DNA from: a virus
Virus record (IMG/VR): IMGVR_UViG_3300044675_002532
Span: 1 to 55,225 of that record
DNA: 55,225 bases
Direction: 5' to 3' (one strand)
Under the pieces are notes generated by a model, which had not been told where the DNA came from, searched no databases, and saw only the letters and a program-made list of their open reading frames with translations. The position numbers and the translations under genes were made by a program. Within the stretch, counting starts at the first letter, position 1; the number at the start of each line of letters is the position of its first letter. Below, one piece after another: positions 1-8,511 of this stretch.

Positions 1-208
1 TGTAGAGCGTGGTGCTTCCAACGAGAACGGGAATGCGACCCGCCTGAGTGGCGACCGTGCCAGACACAGAACCGTTGGTGAGCTGAGTCGAACCAATCGT
101 CAGCGTGCTGCAAACAAGGTTATCAATCGTAGCCGAAGCAACGGTTAAAACCGTACCAGAGAACCCGTTAAGCGAAATAACCGGTCCCGTAAATGTTGTA
201 TTAGCCAT
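1..208 (-). CDS. Small capsid-adjacent protein, copy 1 (truncated by window edge)
   Basis: The gene runs off the left edge; 69 codons are visible. It is the same gene as the intact 77-residue protein at 54659-54892, with an identical sequence over the last 118 bases but a different stretch at residues about 20-29. The upstream in-frame ATG used as an alternative start in the other copy is followed by a stop here, so the ATG at 208 with AGGA upstream is the real start. The protein is rich in Thr, Ser and Gly and has no recognised domain. Lying just downstream of the major capsid gene with its own promoter, it may be a capsid decoration or other abundant virion protein; that is inference. Confidence 0.8.
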   Translation of the reverse strand, partial: MANTTFTGPVISLNGFSGTVLTVASATIDNLVCSTLTIGSTQLTNGSVSGTVATQAGRIPVLVGSTTLY

Positions 209-230
209 GTCAATTCCTCATGCACAAGTC

Positions 231-273
231 GCTCATCTGTCTGTGCATCGTCCGCTAGGCCGGTCAGATGAGC
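231..273 (-). promoter_or_regulatory. Conserved 5'-UTR hairpin with covarying stem (copy 1)
   Basis: Perfect 9-bp inverted repeat (231-239 with 265-273) enclosing a 25-nt loop, in the untranslated leader of the small capsid-adjacent gene. The second copy (54916-54958) keeps the stem and loop length while two adjacent base pairs differ on both sides (C-G to T-A and T-A to A-T), so pairing is preserved. The loop is identical in both copies. This supports a functional RNA structure in the leader; its role is unknown. Confidence 0.75.
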
Positions 274-297
274 TGGTTACACCTAGTCCTATTTTCT

Positions 298-325
298 AGT
301 TTAGGCTTTTCTATAACGCCGTCAA
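298..325 (-). promoter_or_regulatory. Candidate sigma70 promoter for the small capsid-adjacent gene
   Basis: On the minus strand TTGACG (320-325) and TAAACT (298-303) are separated by 16 bp. The element lies just after the terminator that ends the capsid transcript and before the leader hairpin, so the small gene needs it. The same sequence, unchanged, is present in the second copy at 54983-55010. Confidence 0.5.
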
Positions 326-352
326 GCAAAAAGAAAGGGGGCCGAAGCCCCC
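325..352 (-). terminator. Rho-independent terminator after the major capsid gene
   Basis: On the minus strand a 6-bp G/C stem closes a TTCG tetraloop (337-352) and is followed by a T-rich run (tttcttttt). It ends the capsid transcript. The same hairpin recurs at 54637-54652 and 55022-55037. Confidence 0.8.
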
Positions 353-380
353 TCTCTCCAGTCACTCGGACTGATCCCCG

Positions 381-1295
381 TCACACGCCAGGTGTGCCGA
401 AAACAGTGCGCGGGTCGGTCCAGCCGAAAGCGTAACGCTCCGTGCTCTTGAAGCGCGTGGAGTCGGTTTCGAAGTCACCTTCCATGCTCTTCTCAAGGCC
501 ACGACGCATCATCAGCTTCAAGCCTTCCGGAGCGTCCGTCTTCACCCACCAAGCAGTGGTCGAAGTCAAACGCGACAGGTTGGCCTGACCGCCAGCGAGG
601 AGACCCATCGACTTCACCGGGTTGATGTCGTTGTCAGCCGTGCCAGTACGGAGGACGCTCTTCAAGAGCACTTCCGCTTGGAACACGTTCGACGGCGACA
701 CAACGAGCTTCTCCGGGTTCAAACGGATGCGCTTGCCGTTGTTGTCAACAGCGTTGCGGATCTGAATGAGGATCTGCTCAAGCGAGGTCTGCGACAGGTT
801 CGCCGGAGTCGTCAACTGGTTGCTGAACGTACCCTGAGCAATCGGGTGGTTCGTCGCAACAAGCGTCACGCCGTCGCCGCCGTTGTAGCCAGCGGTGAAA
901 GCGCGGTTGAGGATGTTGGCACCGAGGGTTTCCTTCGTTTCGATCAGCGACTGCGCCAAGTGCTTGGCATAGGTCTGACCGATACGGATGTGGTCACCAT
1001 CTTCCACGAGCACCTTCGTGAGCGCGAACGCAAGGCCGTAGACCTTGTAGACGTAACGCTGCAAGAAGAGCACGCCGCCAGCATCATACGTAACAGCGGT
1101 GCCGTCCGGGAGTTCCGGAGCAGCGCCGAATCCGTACAGAACCGGCTCTTCGTGGTAGTTGCGGGGAATGCCCTGCTGCTGGACGAATACTTGCTTCCAC
1201 TCGTCAGCACGCTGGTCATAAATGCCATCGAAAGCCTCGTTAAGAATAGGCTCAACAATGGAACGAAAGTCAGTACTACGCATTGGGACTGCCAT
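381..1295 (-). CDS. Major capsid protein (HK97-fold)
   Basis: 304 residues, the usual size for an HK97-type coat protein without a long delta domain. It forms the icosahedral head shell. The call rests on length, on its place after a scaffold-like gene in a terminase-portal-scaffold series, and on a general resemblance to podovirus coat proteins, including the N-terminal region on oligomerisation and arm and the 'RGLEKSMEGDFETDSTRFKS' type C-terminal stretch. A strong AAGGAGG site lies 8 bases before the ATG. The last 50 codons reappear at the right window edge (55074-55225) with only synonymous changes near the stop. Confidence 0.85.
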   Translation of the reverse strand: MAVPMRSTDFRSIVEPILNEAFDGIYDQRADEWKQVFVQQQGIPRNYHEEPVLYGFGAAPELPDGTAVTYDAGGVLFLQRYVYKVYGLAFALTKVLVEDGDHIRIGQTYAKHLAQSLIETKETLGANILNRAFTAGYNGGDGVTLVATNHPIAQGTFSNQLTTPANLSQTSLEQILIQIRNAVDNNGKRIRLNPEKLVVSPSNVFQAEVLLKSVLRTGTADNDINPVKSMGLLAGGQANLSRLTSTTAWWVKTDAPEGLKLMMRRGLEKSMEGDFETDSTRFKSTERYAFGWTDPRTVFGTPGV

Positions 1296-1308
1296 GTTCT
1301 AGTCCTCC

Positions 1309-1869
1309 TTAAATGGCTGCACGGTCAGCGACAAACTGGTGCTCGCTGATCTGGACTTGAACAACAACGAAAGCGTCGCCCCAAGCGTTGTTGACATCCG
1401 GCTGGAGGTTAACAACACGGCAAAGAGCATTGCCCGAAGTGGTCTTGGTGGCAACGTCCAACATAGCCGCAGAGAGGCCAGTCGTCGTGCTACCAGCGGT
1501 GACACTGTCAAAGTCCATCTGGGAACCAATATCCGCAATCGACAAGGTCGCGTCCGATTGAATCTCGTACACGATAGCCGGATCGGTCGTCACATAAGCA
1601 ATGATGTCCGTGGCAGAAGTGCCAGCGGTCCACTTGTTGCTCACGCGGCGGCGACCATCGGTATCGGTGAACTCGACACCCATGAACGAACCCACGAAAG
1701 GAGTACTGGCACCAGCAGCCTGAATGTTGCCCGTTGAGCTAATCAGGACTGGCTGGAACTGGAGAATGTTGGCGTTGTAGCCCGACTCAATAGTCATCGC
1801 GACAGGGCGAACAACCCCGCTCGGATGAAAAGCCGGACGCAGGCCAAAAGCTGCACTGGTCGAAGGCAT
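1309..1869 (-). CDS. Head-associated structural protein, possible decoration protein
   Basis: 186 residues, lying 13 bases upstream of the capsid gene in the same transcript, between it and a conserved head gene. It is rich in Thr, Ser, Ala and Val, predicted mostly beta, without membrane segments or catalytic motifs. Its N-terminal part (residues about 8-45) resembles proteins encoded next to coat genes in uncultured aquatic phages. Position and composition suggest a capsid decoration or cement protein; no domain was identified with certainty. A GAGG ribosome site precedes the ATG. Confidence 0.6.
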   Translation of the reverse strand: MPSTSAAFGLRPAFHPSGVVRPVAMTIESGYNANILQFQPVLISSTGNIQAAGASTPFVGSFMGVEFTDTDGRRRVSNKWTAGTSATDIIAYVTTDPAIVYEIQSDATLSIADIGSQMDFDSVTAGSTTTGLSAAMLDVATKTTSGNALCRVVNLQPDVNNAWGDAFVVVQVQISEHQFVADRAAI

Positions 1870-1900
1870 AATTTAAATCCTCACAAAACGTAATTGCTAA

Positions 1901-2437
1901 TTACGCCCACTCTGTTGGTGCGCGTACCTTAGCGGATTCCCGTATTGCCGACATGCCATCACCTTCGTCCATCCTTGAACCGGCGCGTTCAGCCTGCTCT
2001 CGCATACGCTCATTCGCACCGACCAGCCGTTCTTCTTCCTCATTGGGGGCATCGAAGTGCACCGCCTGCATGTACTTTTTGTACAGCGACATGGGAAGCT
2101 TGAACGCAAGCATCTCGTTGACTCCAACAAAACCCGTCCATTCGCCAGTCTTAATCGAGACATATTCCCAGCCGGGAACTTCCTCGGGTTTAATCGGCTC
2201 ATAACCTAGCCGAATGCGAGACTGGATCGAATCTCTCGGATTCGTGGTGGTCAACCAGCAAGTGTGGTAACCCGGAATCTTTGGCAAATCAGGCAACGCG
2301 GCCTGAATAAACTGCTGCCGAAACATCTCAACTCGGGCATCGTCTGACAGCTCACGGCTCTCAGTTGCTGCGCGATCATACGCAAGCCGGTTCTCACGCC
2401 CTTCGCCAAGAACTTTCTTCAGTCTTTCGTCGCTCAT
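1901..2437 (-). CDS. Conserved head-module protein of unknown function
   Basis: 178 residues with a charged helical N-terminus, a central part with aromatic and Pro residues (PGYHTCWLTTTN at about 56-67, LGYEPIKPEEVPG at about 78-90) and a helical, acidic C-terminus. The central motif looks conserved among similar phages, where it sits between scaffold and capsid genes. No enzymatic motif is visible. It could be a head assembly factor or minor head protein. AGGGAG lies upstream of the start. Confidence 0.55.
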   Translation of the reverse strand: MSDERLKKVLGEGRENRLAYDRAATESRELSDDARVEMFRQQFIQAALPDLPKIPGYHTCWLTTTNPRDSIQSRIRLGYEPIKPEEVPGWEYVSIKTGEWTGFVGVNEMLAFKLPMSLYKKYMQAVHFDAPNEEEERLVGANERMREQAERAGSRMDEGDGMSAIRESAKVRAPTEWA

Positions 2438-2454
2438 ATAACTCGCTCCCTTAT

Positions 2455-3468
2455 TTAGCGAGAAGAATTGTTACGATCATAGTCAGCATAACGCTTAATG
2501 TACTTCTGACGCAAGCTGGGGTTATCCCAGACTCCAGCGTCAATCAGTGCCTGTTTGCGTTCTGGGCTGATATAAACCTCTTTTCGGCTAGATGGCGCGG
2601 CATATTCGCGCTTGCCACCTACTGGGGGACCGCCCCGTTTCGCAGCCGGTTTGGCTTTTTCCATCGGGGTATCCTCTGCATATCGGTGCGGTAGACGCTT
2701 TGCTACGCGGTTATCCAGCTCAATCCAGTAATCTTCCGAAGCCGGATTGAAGCCCTCAGCGGCAAGACGCTGGTCAATGACCTTCACAATGGCCGAATCC
2801 TCATCCTTGCCGGACGGGTCGTACCAATCGTTTATCTTGACCCACTCTTGGGCATACGCAGCCACGCGAGGATCTTTCTGGGGTTTAGCCGGTTGACGGG
2901 GCTTCTCAGCCTCTTCCTTCACCGCTTTCAATTGACGCGCACGCTCCAAAGCCTGATCACGGATCTGAAGTGCCTTAGTGACATCTTCGCCCTGACCCTG
3001 CTCAATGGCCTTCGCCATGATGCGCTCAGCCAACTGGGCTTCGTTAAGAGCCTCGTTGAGCTTCTGATCAACCGCACTCAAATTAAATTGAGAAGTCTGC
3101 TTTTCGACGCTTGATAAGCGGCGCTTGAACTCCTCATTCTCCGCACGCAGGAACGCCAACTCGCGCTCTTTGTGCTCAATTGCAGCTCGCCTTCGGAACT
3201 TGCGGTTCTGACGCTGAGCACGTTTCTCTTCAGGCGTTAGCTGCTTTTTCGAGCCTTTGCCTTCGTCTTCTTCAGACTCTTCTTCGGAGAGTCGGGCGTC
3301 TTCTTGATAGTCGTCGTCGGAGTCGGCGTCACTATCATCTGATCCTTGCGCAACTTGCCCAGAAGGCTCTTCACCTTCCACTTCAGGTTGATCCACAGGA
3401 GTTTCAACTGCCACATACTCTTCTACTCCTTCGTTATCGTCTTCCGATAACACGTTATCTTTAGCCAT
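2455..3468 (-). CDS. Scaffolding protein
   Basis: 337 residues. The first about 75 are extremely acidic and disordered, followed by a basic patch (about 75-95), a long coiled coil (about 95-190), and a Lys/Arg-rich C-terminal region. This charge layout, a helical core and a position between portal and capsid are typical of phage scaffolding proteins, which assemble inside the procapsid and are then released. No protease motif is visible here or next to it. The function is inferred from context and composition rather than a family signature. Confidence 0.7.
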   Translation of the reverse strand: MAKDNVLSEDDNEGVEEYVAVETPVDQPEVEGEEPSGQVAQGSDDSDADSDDDYQEDARLSEEESEEDEGKGSKKQLTPEEKRAQRQNRKFRRRAAIEHKERELAFLRAENEEFKRRLSSVEKQTSQFNLSAVDQKLNEALNEAQLAERIMAKAIEQGQGEDVTKALQIRDQALERARQLKAVKEEAEKPRQPAKPQKDPRVAAYAQEWVKINDWYDPSGKDEDSAIVKVIDQRLAAEGFNPASEDYWIELDNRVAKRLPHRYAEDTPMEKAKPAAKRGGPPVGGKREYAAPSSRKEVYISPERKQALIDAGVWDNPSLRQKYIKRYADYDRNNSSR

Positions 3469-3478
3469 GATTTAGCCC

Positions 3479-3877
3479 TCAAATAAACGCTTTGATGGCA
3501 AGTGGATCACCCACTACACCACCCACGATGTCGAGATCGTTAAAGATTACAAACAGGGCTTCTTCTTCCCCGTCTTTGCCAAACGGCACCTTCCAACGAT
3601 CACCGCCGTACTTCGGTACACGGACGAACTCGCCGTCTTTGCACCAATTACCTTCCGGCCAAGATTCCATCGTGTTGCGATTCTTGAAGGCCAACGGCCC
3701 AAGCTTTACAACTTTTGCGATCTGGGTATTCCAGATCTCAGTCTCACGAGTTTCGGTGTGCAAAATAATGCCACCAGCAGAAGTCTTTTTTGCTGAGCGA
3801 ATCTGCACGAGGACTCGCGAACCAAACGGAATCAAACCCGGCTCTACACTAGGGAAAGCCTCTTCCAATGCTGACAT
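3479..3877 (-). CDS. GroES-like co-chaperonin
   Basis: 132 residues. Residues 17-27 (PFGSRVLVQIR) match the first strand of Cpn10, and residues 32-39 (TSAGGIIL) match the GroEL-binding mobile loop whose hydrophobic tripeptide is IVL in GroES; here it is IIL. IAKVVKLGP (about 53-61) matches the following Cpn10 core strand. The protein is longer than host GroES (about 97) and has an insertion in the middle, as in other phage co-chaperonins such as T4 gp31. It probably replaces host GroES on GroEL to fold the coat protein. It abuts the next gene with no gap and lies in the head operon. Confidence 0.75.
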   Translation of the reverse strand: MSALEEAFPSVEPGLIPFGSRVLVQIRSAKKTSAGGIILHTETRETEIWNTQIAKVVKLGPLAFKNRNTMESWPEGNWCKDGEFVRVPKYGGDRWKVPFGKDGEEEALFVIFNDLDIVGGVVGDPLAIKAFI

Positions 3878-4075
3878 TTAGAACTCCTCTCCGTCTTCTT
3901 CGTCGGCTTTGAGAAGACGATCAATATAAGTTAATGCGGCCTGCAACCCGGCGTAAGTGCCCACTGCCTTGCCATATTCAAACGAAGCATCCTTACCTTC
4001 CAGTTGCCGCTTCATCGCGTCGTGTGCAACGCGAGCCTTGGCCAACTCCAATTCGTCAATGATGCGTTCAATCAT
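3878..4075 (-). CDS. Small helical protein, unknown function
   Basis: 65 residues, almost entirely helical, with acidic ends. It sits between a small basic protein and the GroES-like gene in the head operon, its start overlapping the previous stop by 4 bases (ATGA) and its stop touching the next start. No family recognised; tight coupling argues that it is a real co-translated gene. Confidence 0.6.
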   Translation of the reverse strand: MIERIIDELELAKARVAHDAMKRQLEGKDASFEYGKAVGTYAGLQAALTYIDRLLKADEEDGEEF

Positions 4076-4242
4076 GCGTTTTGTTTACCCTTTGAGATCA
4101 TTGCAGGCGTTGCCTTAGGGTCGCCCTTAACACCCTTTGAGCCAGTATCGGCTCCCATCTTCCCGCCAGAAGGCATCTTCTGACCGTCCAATTTCACGCC
4201 CATCGCGAGCAACTTGTGTTGCTTAATGAATTGCTTTTCCAT
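4072..4242 (-). CDS. Small basic Gly/Lys-rich protein
   Basis: 56 residues read on the minus strand from the ATG at 4242. The protein is Lys/Gly-rich with a MPSGGKMGADTGSKG core (about 24-38) and no predicted fold. It fills the gap between the portal gene and the 65-residue gene and ends in an ATGA overlap with the latter, which supports translation. A GGTGAG site precedes the start. Function unknown; it is similar in style to the other small basic late proteins of this genome. Confidence 0.55.
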   Translation of the reverse strand: MEKQFIKQHKLLAMGVKLDGQKMPSGGKMGADTGSKGVKGDPKATPAMISKGKQNA

Positions 4243-4254
4243 AACTCACCCCGT

Positions 4255-6777
4255 TTAAGGATTAATACCCGTACCCGTTGAAACACCAACCTTCTCGCCC
4301 GTGATCGCTTCCATCGCGGCAATTTGCTTCGCCGTATCGTTGTCTTCACGGTTCGTCATCATCTTAACTTCAAGCTCCGCAGCCTGACGGTTATCAAGGC
4401 GATCTTGCTTGATCATCTCGCGCTGCATGTTGTCCTGCTGACGCTGCGCCGTCTCTGCCGCTGCCTGCTGGGCCTTCGCCTGCTCAAGCTGCAACTCGGC
4501 CTGCTTAACTTGCAACAAGGCTTGATCTGCGGCGGCTTTGCGCTGCGTCTCGGCCATCTGAGCTGCCATACGCGGATCTTGCGGCGCGTTCATACCAGAC
4601 ATTTGCTGCAACATACCCATGGCTTGCTGCACAATCTGCGGAATCGCACCAAACGCCTGAGTCGCATCCGGAACCACGCGCTGACTTGCCGCTGCCAGAA
4701 GCTGATCAAAGCTCTTTTTGACCTCAACGTCCTTGATCTTCTGGAACTCGCTGATGTCTTGACCCGCTGCCTTGGAGGCCACTTCAAACACATGGGTGGC
4801 ATACCACAGAACGATATGCTCCTTGATGTGATTCAAAATTGACGGGACGTACATCGGCGCAATCAGCATCGAAGATCCCAAAATGGGACTGGTCAGATAA
4901 TCCAAGTGCGCCTGCAAATGCGCCAAGTGATCTTGCTCTGGGAACGCCGATACCGGACGACCCAAAGATGCAGCCACGTTCTCGTTGACCGCATTCATCT
5001 CCTTCGGCTCCGGGGCCGCGATCAGCAGTTCCTTCACATTCGGAATGCGTAGCTGCTGGAGAATGCGCTCTTCGACTTTGCGGACGTTGTAAATCTGCGG
5101 GAGCGCCATCGCACGTTGGGAGAGCGCCTGAACCTGAGCAAAACGCTGGGCCTCGGAGAAGATGTTCGGGTCCGAAACCGGCACCACATCCATCGGGCCT
5201 TCAAAGTCAGAACGCTTAACAAGCAATTCGCCCGTCTCGTCCTTAACCTCGTCGTCTTCCAGATACATCGCGTTGATGCGATGCAACACTTTGAGCGTGC
5301 GACCCATCGCATCATGCAAGCGAGCGTGAATGGCGTTAAACACCACCATGCCCTGCTCAATACGCGCCAACTGCGTGCCAACCGGCATATTGCCCTGATT
5401 GTCGGCAATGTCCTCTAAGGTAGTGCGAACAACGCCCTTACCCGCATCAACCAAGAATCCTAGGAGCTGATACAGAACCGGCGAGGGCTGATTGAACGGC
5501 AACGGCATCGCAATCTTGCGGATGTCATCGCTAAACGCACCACCCTCAATCTCTTTGACCTCGGTCGGATCAATACGCTCGGACTGACCGCCTTCACGAC
5601 CGCCCTTGAGCTTCAACATGCCGGGGAAGTTCGCGATATGAGCAGAATCCAAAAGCGCCCGTAAAGCACCCGTCGCCGCTGCTGAGATACCGCCAATCAT
5701 CTGCGGGATACCGATGGGATACGCACCGCGCCACGGCACAAACGGGAACTCCACAATCCACTGCATCTCTTGCAGCGTCTCGTCGCCCTCTTCCCAGTTG
5801 CGATAAACGGCGAGGACCTTACCCGTTACTTTGTCGATGGAGAAGATATACGGAGCGAGTCCATATTCCTCTTCGATGTCGGCAATAGCGTAAATCTCAA
5901 AGATCGTGCGCAGACCATCAACGTCATACGCGCTGCCATCACGGCCTTCGATCTTGTTGTTGGCTTTCTCAGCCTTCGAGACATCCGGCTCCATCGTCGT
6001 CGGAGCGAGGTCCACATCCCGGTACATCTCCGACTTCACGCGCTGGAGATACTCAATCTCCGTCACGTACTGAACGTGCGTCTTGCGCTCGGCGCTGTAG
6101 AAATTCGTTGCCGCATAGGGCAGGTACACATCGTCGATGCCGATAAAGAGGGGCACCGGTCGCTTCTTGTTCGGATCGTAAGAAAGCTTAAGATACTGAG
6201 CGCCACCGAGCGGAACCTGAGTGAGCAACTGCTCTAGTTCGGCCCGGAACTCCGGCATCTGCTGGGTCATCTGCCAGTTCAGATACCGCGTCTTGCGCTG
6301 GGCTTTGGCTACCTTGTCGGCCGTCTCGTCGCCTACGATTTGATCTTTGGCGGGTCCCTCGGGCGGGAAAAGCTCCTTAATAGCTCGGGCAGAGAAGTCC
6401 ACGCAGACTTCAGTGAGCATGGGATGGACGACCCGACTTGCGCCCTGAAACTGAGCGCCGCCCGGTGCATCGTCACCAAGTCCTGTGCGTCGGATTCCCT
6501 CTTCGTACTGCTCATCGCGCTTCTTACGCGCCTCTTTGTCCTTCGAGATTAAGCCCAAGAAGTCTTGAGCCACATCATCCATGACGCCTTCAGGGAGCTT
6601 CTCGGCTAAGTTCGCATAGAACTCGCTCTCACCTTCTGGCTCTTCCTCTTCCTCGCCAAAGCGAACAATCGCCCCACCATCCTCGGTGTCCTCAACGTCC
6701 GAAACCTCCTCAGGGAGTTCAAACATCTCACCAAGGTCTTCTTGGGCTTCGTCCAGATCGTTCGGCTCAGACGCCAT
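4255..6777 (-). CDS. Portal protein
   Basis: 840 residues. Portal proteins form the dodecameric ring at one head vertex through which DNA passes. The acidic N-terminus (1-70), the large mixed middle domain with alternating strands and helices, and the Gln/Ala-rich C-terminal coiled coil (about 700-810, resembling the barrel/crown helices of long podovirus portals) fit this role, as does the position immediately after TerL, which it overlaps by 11 bases. The length is above the usual 500-700 and matches large podovirus portals. AGAGGT lies before the ATG. Confidence 0.85.
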   Translation of the reverse strand: MASEPNDLDEAQEDLGEMFELPEEVSDVEDTEDGGAIVRFGEEEEEPEGESEFYANLAEKLPEGVMDDVAQDFLGLISKDKEARKKRDEQYEEGIRRTGLGDDAPGGAQFQGASRVVHPMLTEVCVDFSARAIKELFPPEGPAKDQIVGDETADKVAKAQRKTRYLNWQMTQQMPEFRAELEQLLTQVPLGGAQYLKLSYDPNKKRPVPLFIGIDDVYLPYAATNFYSAERKTHVQYVTEIEYLQRVKSEMYRDVDLAPTTMEPDVSKAEKANNKIEGRDGSAYDVDGLRTIFEIYAIADIEEEYGLAPYIFSIDKVTGKVLAVYRNWEEGDETLQEMQWIVEFPFVPWRGAYPIGIPQMIGGISAAATGALRALLDSAHIANFPGMLKLKGGREGGQSERIDPTEVKEIEGGAFSDDIRKIAMPLPFNQPSPVLYQLLGFLVDAGKGVVRTTLEDIADNQGNMPVGTQLARIEQGMVVFNAIHARLHDAMGRTLKVLHRINAMYLEDDEVKDETGELLVKRSDFEGPMDVVPVSDPNIFSEAQRFAQVQALSQRAMALPQIYNVRKVEERILQQLRIPNVKELLIAAPEPKEMNAVNENVAASLGRPVSAFPEQDHLAHLQAHLDYLTSPILGSSMLIAPMYVPSILNHIKEHIVLWYATHVFEVASKAAGQDISEFQKIKDVEVKKSFDQLLAAASQRVVPDATQAFGAIPQIVQQAMGMLQQMSGMNAPQDPRMAAQMAETQRKAAADQALLQVKQAELQLEQAKAQQAAAETAQRQQDNMQREMIKQDRLDNRQAAELEVKMMTNREDNDTAKQIAAMEAITGEKVGVSTGTGINP

Positions 6778-8281
6778 ACGGATTACCTCTTGGGCGCTCG
6801 TTCACAATCATCCTAGGCTGCAACGGCTTAGGCTTACTCACGCTTATCATATCTTTATCGGCAAGGAAACGTAAACCTTGGGTGCAGGCGTCCATCAAAT
6901 CGTCATGCTTGATGGTTCCCTCACCCGAAAACGAGCAGAGTTGATACAACAATGGCTCCGCCCACGAGCGAATCTGGCCTTTTCGCTTATCCGACTCCAC
7001 AAACCACACCATTCCAGCCGAAAATAGGTGCGAAACCATGTGCAATCGCGTCAATTTACTTGCTTTTCCCGGATTGTAGGCGTGAGCGACGATTCCCTCG
7101 CGTGCCAGCATCTGTCTGAGGCTAATTCCGCTGCCTTTGTCTTCGATCACGATGGTATCGGGCTTTCTTCCGGTGTTTAACATGCGACCGGGACCGAATT
7201 TCGGCTTGATCATCGGCTTTTGCTCATCGTCGCCGTAGAAAACCTCCATCTCCCGCTTCACTCGTTGGATTAAATCCGGCATTCCCAGCCGATCTTCCCA
7301 ACAATCGAGCAAAATGATGTTCGGTTTCTCGTTTTCGTAGAAAAGTCCGAGCACCACACACGCTGACGGGTCGGAATCTGACGTTTTCTTATCGCGAGTT
7401 TGCTCCGTGAAGGCCGTATCTAGGCTCATCACGATGTGTTCCAGTATCGGAAGTGGCTTCTTTGCTGGCCAGAGCTGCACCCAAGGGCGCTTGATGATGC
7501 CCTGCTCTTCGGGATTGAGTACTTCGGCGTGAATTTCCTGTCTTCCGAGCGTCGTGCCCTCAAATTTCAGGAGCTGTTGCTGGAAAGTCGGAGCCAGATT
7601 CGCAATGTTCTCGTAAGTCGATGCCCTCGTAACGTGTACATCGGCTCCGTCACGCTCCACCAAGTCTCTAATGAGGGCTTTGGGCTTCGGAGTGGTGGTG
7701 GCAACGATTCGCGGATGGGACCCTAGACGTAGCGCGAACATGATCATGTCCCACGCTTCTTGGTCATACTGCCATGCGGCTAGCTCATCACACCACGCGC
7801 CGTGCCATTGTCCACCGCGTAGCCGGTCGGGAGTCTCTGCGCTGATGCCCTTGATCAGAGAACCGTTAACGAGAATGATTTCTGATAGCGATCGGTTGTA
7901 TTCCTTCACGATCGCAGGGGGCATGACCGAGATCAGACCCGAGTCACCCTCAAAACACGTATCTCGAATGTCCGCTGAAGTCGGTGCGCTCACCAACCAG
8001 CGCGTTTCCTTCGCCTGATACGCATTCCACCAAGTCCACTCCGCTGCTGTGCGGGTCTTGCCCGCACCACGACCGGCTAGCAAGAGCCAGACAGTCCAGT
8101 CGCCCTTCGGCGGGATCTGGTGCTTGTGTCTCTTACTGCTCCACCGCGCATGAAAAGTCAGCGCCTCCAGATCCTCGGTCGGAAGCTGAGCGAGCTTCTG
8201 CTCCAGCGGAGAAAGCTTCTTCGTTGCCGGAGGGGGACCCGGCGGGGTCCCAGCAGGGGACCCTTGAGCGGGCTGGTTCAT
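6767..8281 (-). CDS. terL: Terminase large subunit
   Basis: 504 residues. The packaging ATPase/nuclease docks on the portal and translocates DNA. Walker A is GRGAGKT (70-76), Walker B WCDE (163-166), and the coupling motif ATTTPK (194-199). The RNase H-like nuclease domain has D288 (SLDTA), E380-D381 (VIEDKGSG) and H459-D460-D461 (HDDLMDA). All key residues appear intact. The N-terminus has a Gly/Pro-rich tail (residues 5-20) encoded by three GGGWCCC heptamers. The gene overlaps both neighbours. The likely TerS gene is not adjacent but lies 2.5 kb away. Confidence 0.95.
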   Translation of the reverse strand: MNQPAQGSPAGTPPGPPPATKKLSPLEQKLAQLPTEDLEALTFHARWSSKRHKHQIPPKGDWTVWLLLAGRGAGKTRTAAEWTWWNAYQAKETRWLVSAPTSADIRDTCFEGDSGLISVMPPAIVKEYNRSLSEIILVNGSLIKGISAETPDRLRGGQWHGAWCDELAAWQYDQEAWDMIMFALRLGSHPRIVATTTPKPKALIRDLVERDGADVHVTRASTYENIANLAPTFQQQLLKFEGTTLGRQEIHAEVLNPEEQGIIKRPWVQLWPAKKPLPILEHIVMSLDTAFTEQTRDKKTSDSDPSACVVLGLFYENEKPNIILLDCWEDRLGMPDLIQRVKREMEVFYGDDEQKPMIKPKFGPGRMLNTGRKPDTIVIEDKGSGISLRQMLAREGIVAHAYNPGKASKLTRLHMVSHLFSAGMVWFVESDKRKGQIRSWAEPLLYQLCSFSGEGTIKHDDLMDACTQGLRFLADKDMISVSKPKPLQPRMIVNERPRGNPYGV

Positions 8282-8511
8282 CGATAGCGCGAGGTCTTCT
8301 TCGCAATCTTCTTCGGCTGCGCTACAAACTGCTTACCCTGTGCTTTGCCCTCGCGCTTCGCACGAGTCGTGGCTGCGTACTCTTGCGGGGTCAGAGACTC
8401 AATCGCTGCCTTAGGAAGATACCGCTCGCCCGTCTTTGATGACGGCTTGCCTGACTTGGTGCGCCATTCTTGCGCGGTCCAGTCCTTGAGAGACTTCTGT
8501 GGGGCTTTCAT
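8278..8511 (-). CDS. Small basic protein (DUF5872-like), near terminase
   Basis: 77 residues from the ATG at 8511; the start is fixed by a 4-base overlap with the stop of the previous gene, and the stop overlaps the TerL start. Strongly basic, with KSLKDWTAQEWRTKSGKPS (7-25), YLPKAAI and QFVAQPKKIAKKTSRYR (61-77). From memory this matches a small protein common in aquatic phages and eukaryotic giant viruses (DUF5872-like); I cannot verify this. Function unknown; nucleic-acid or capsid binding would suit its charge. Confidence 0.7.
   Translation of the reverse strand: MKAPQKSLKDWTAQEWRTKSGKPSSKTGERYLPKAAIESLTPQEYAATTRAKREGKAQGKQFVAQPKKIAKKTSRYR

Noticed and set aside
1-532. Exact direct terminal repeat of a T7-like linear genome
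   Set aside because: The two end copies are diverged in the middle, while a true terminal repeat would be identical.
678-1349. 223-residue plus-strand frame over the capsid gene
   Set aside because: It is antisense to a clear capsid gene, has no ribosome site or neighbours, and reads as Arg/Val-rich shadow of the opposite strand.
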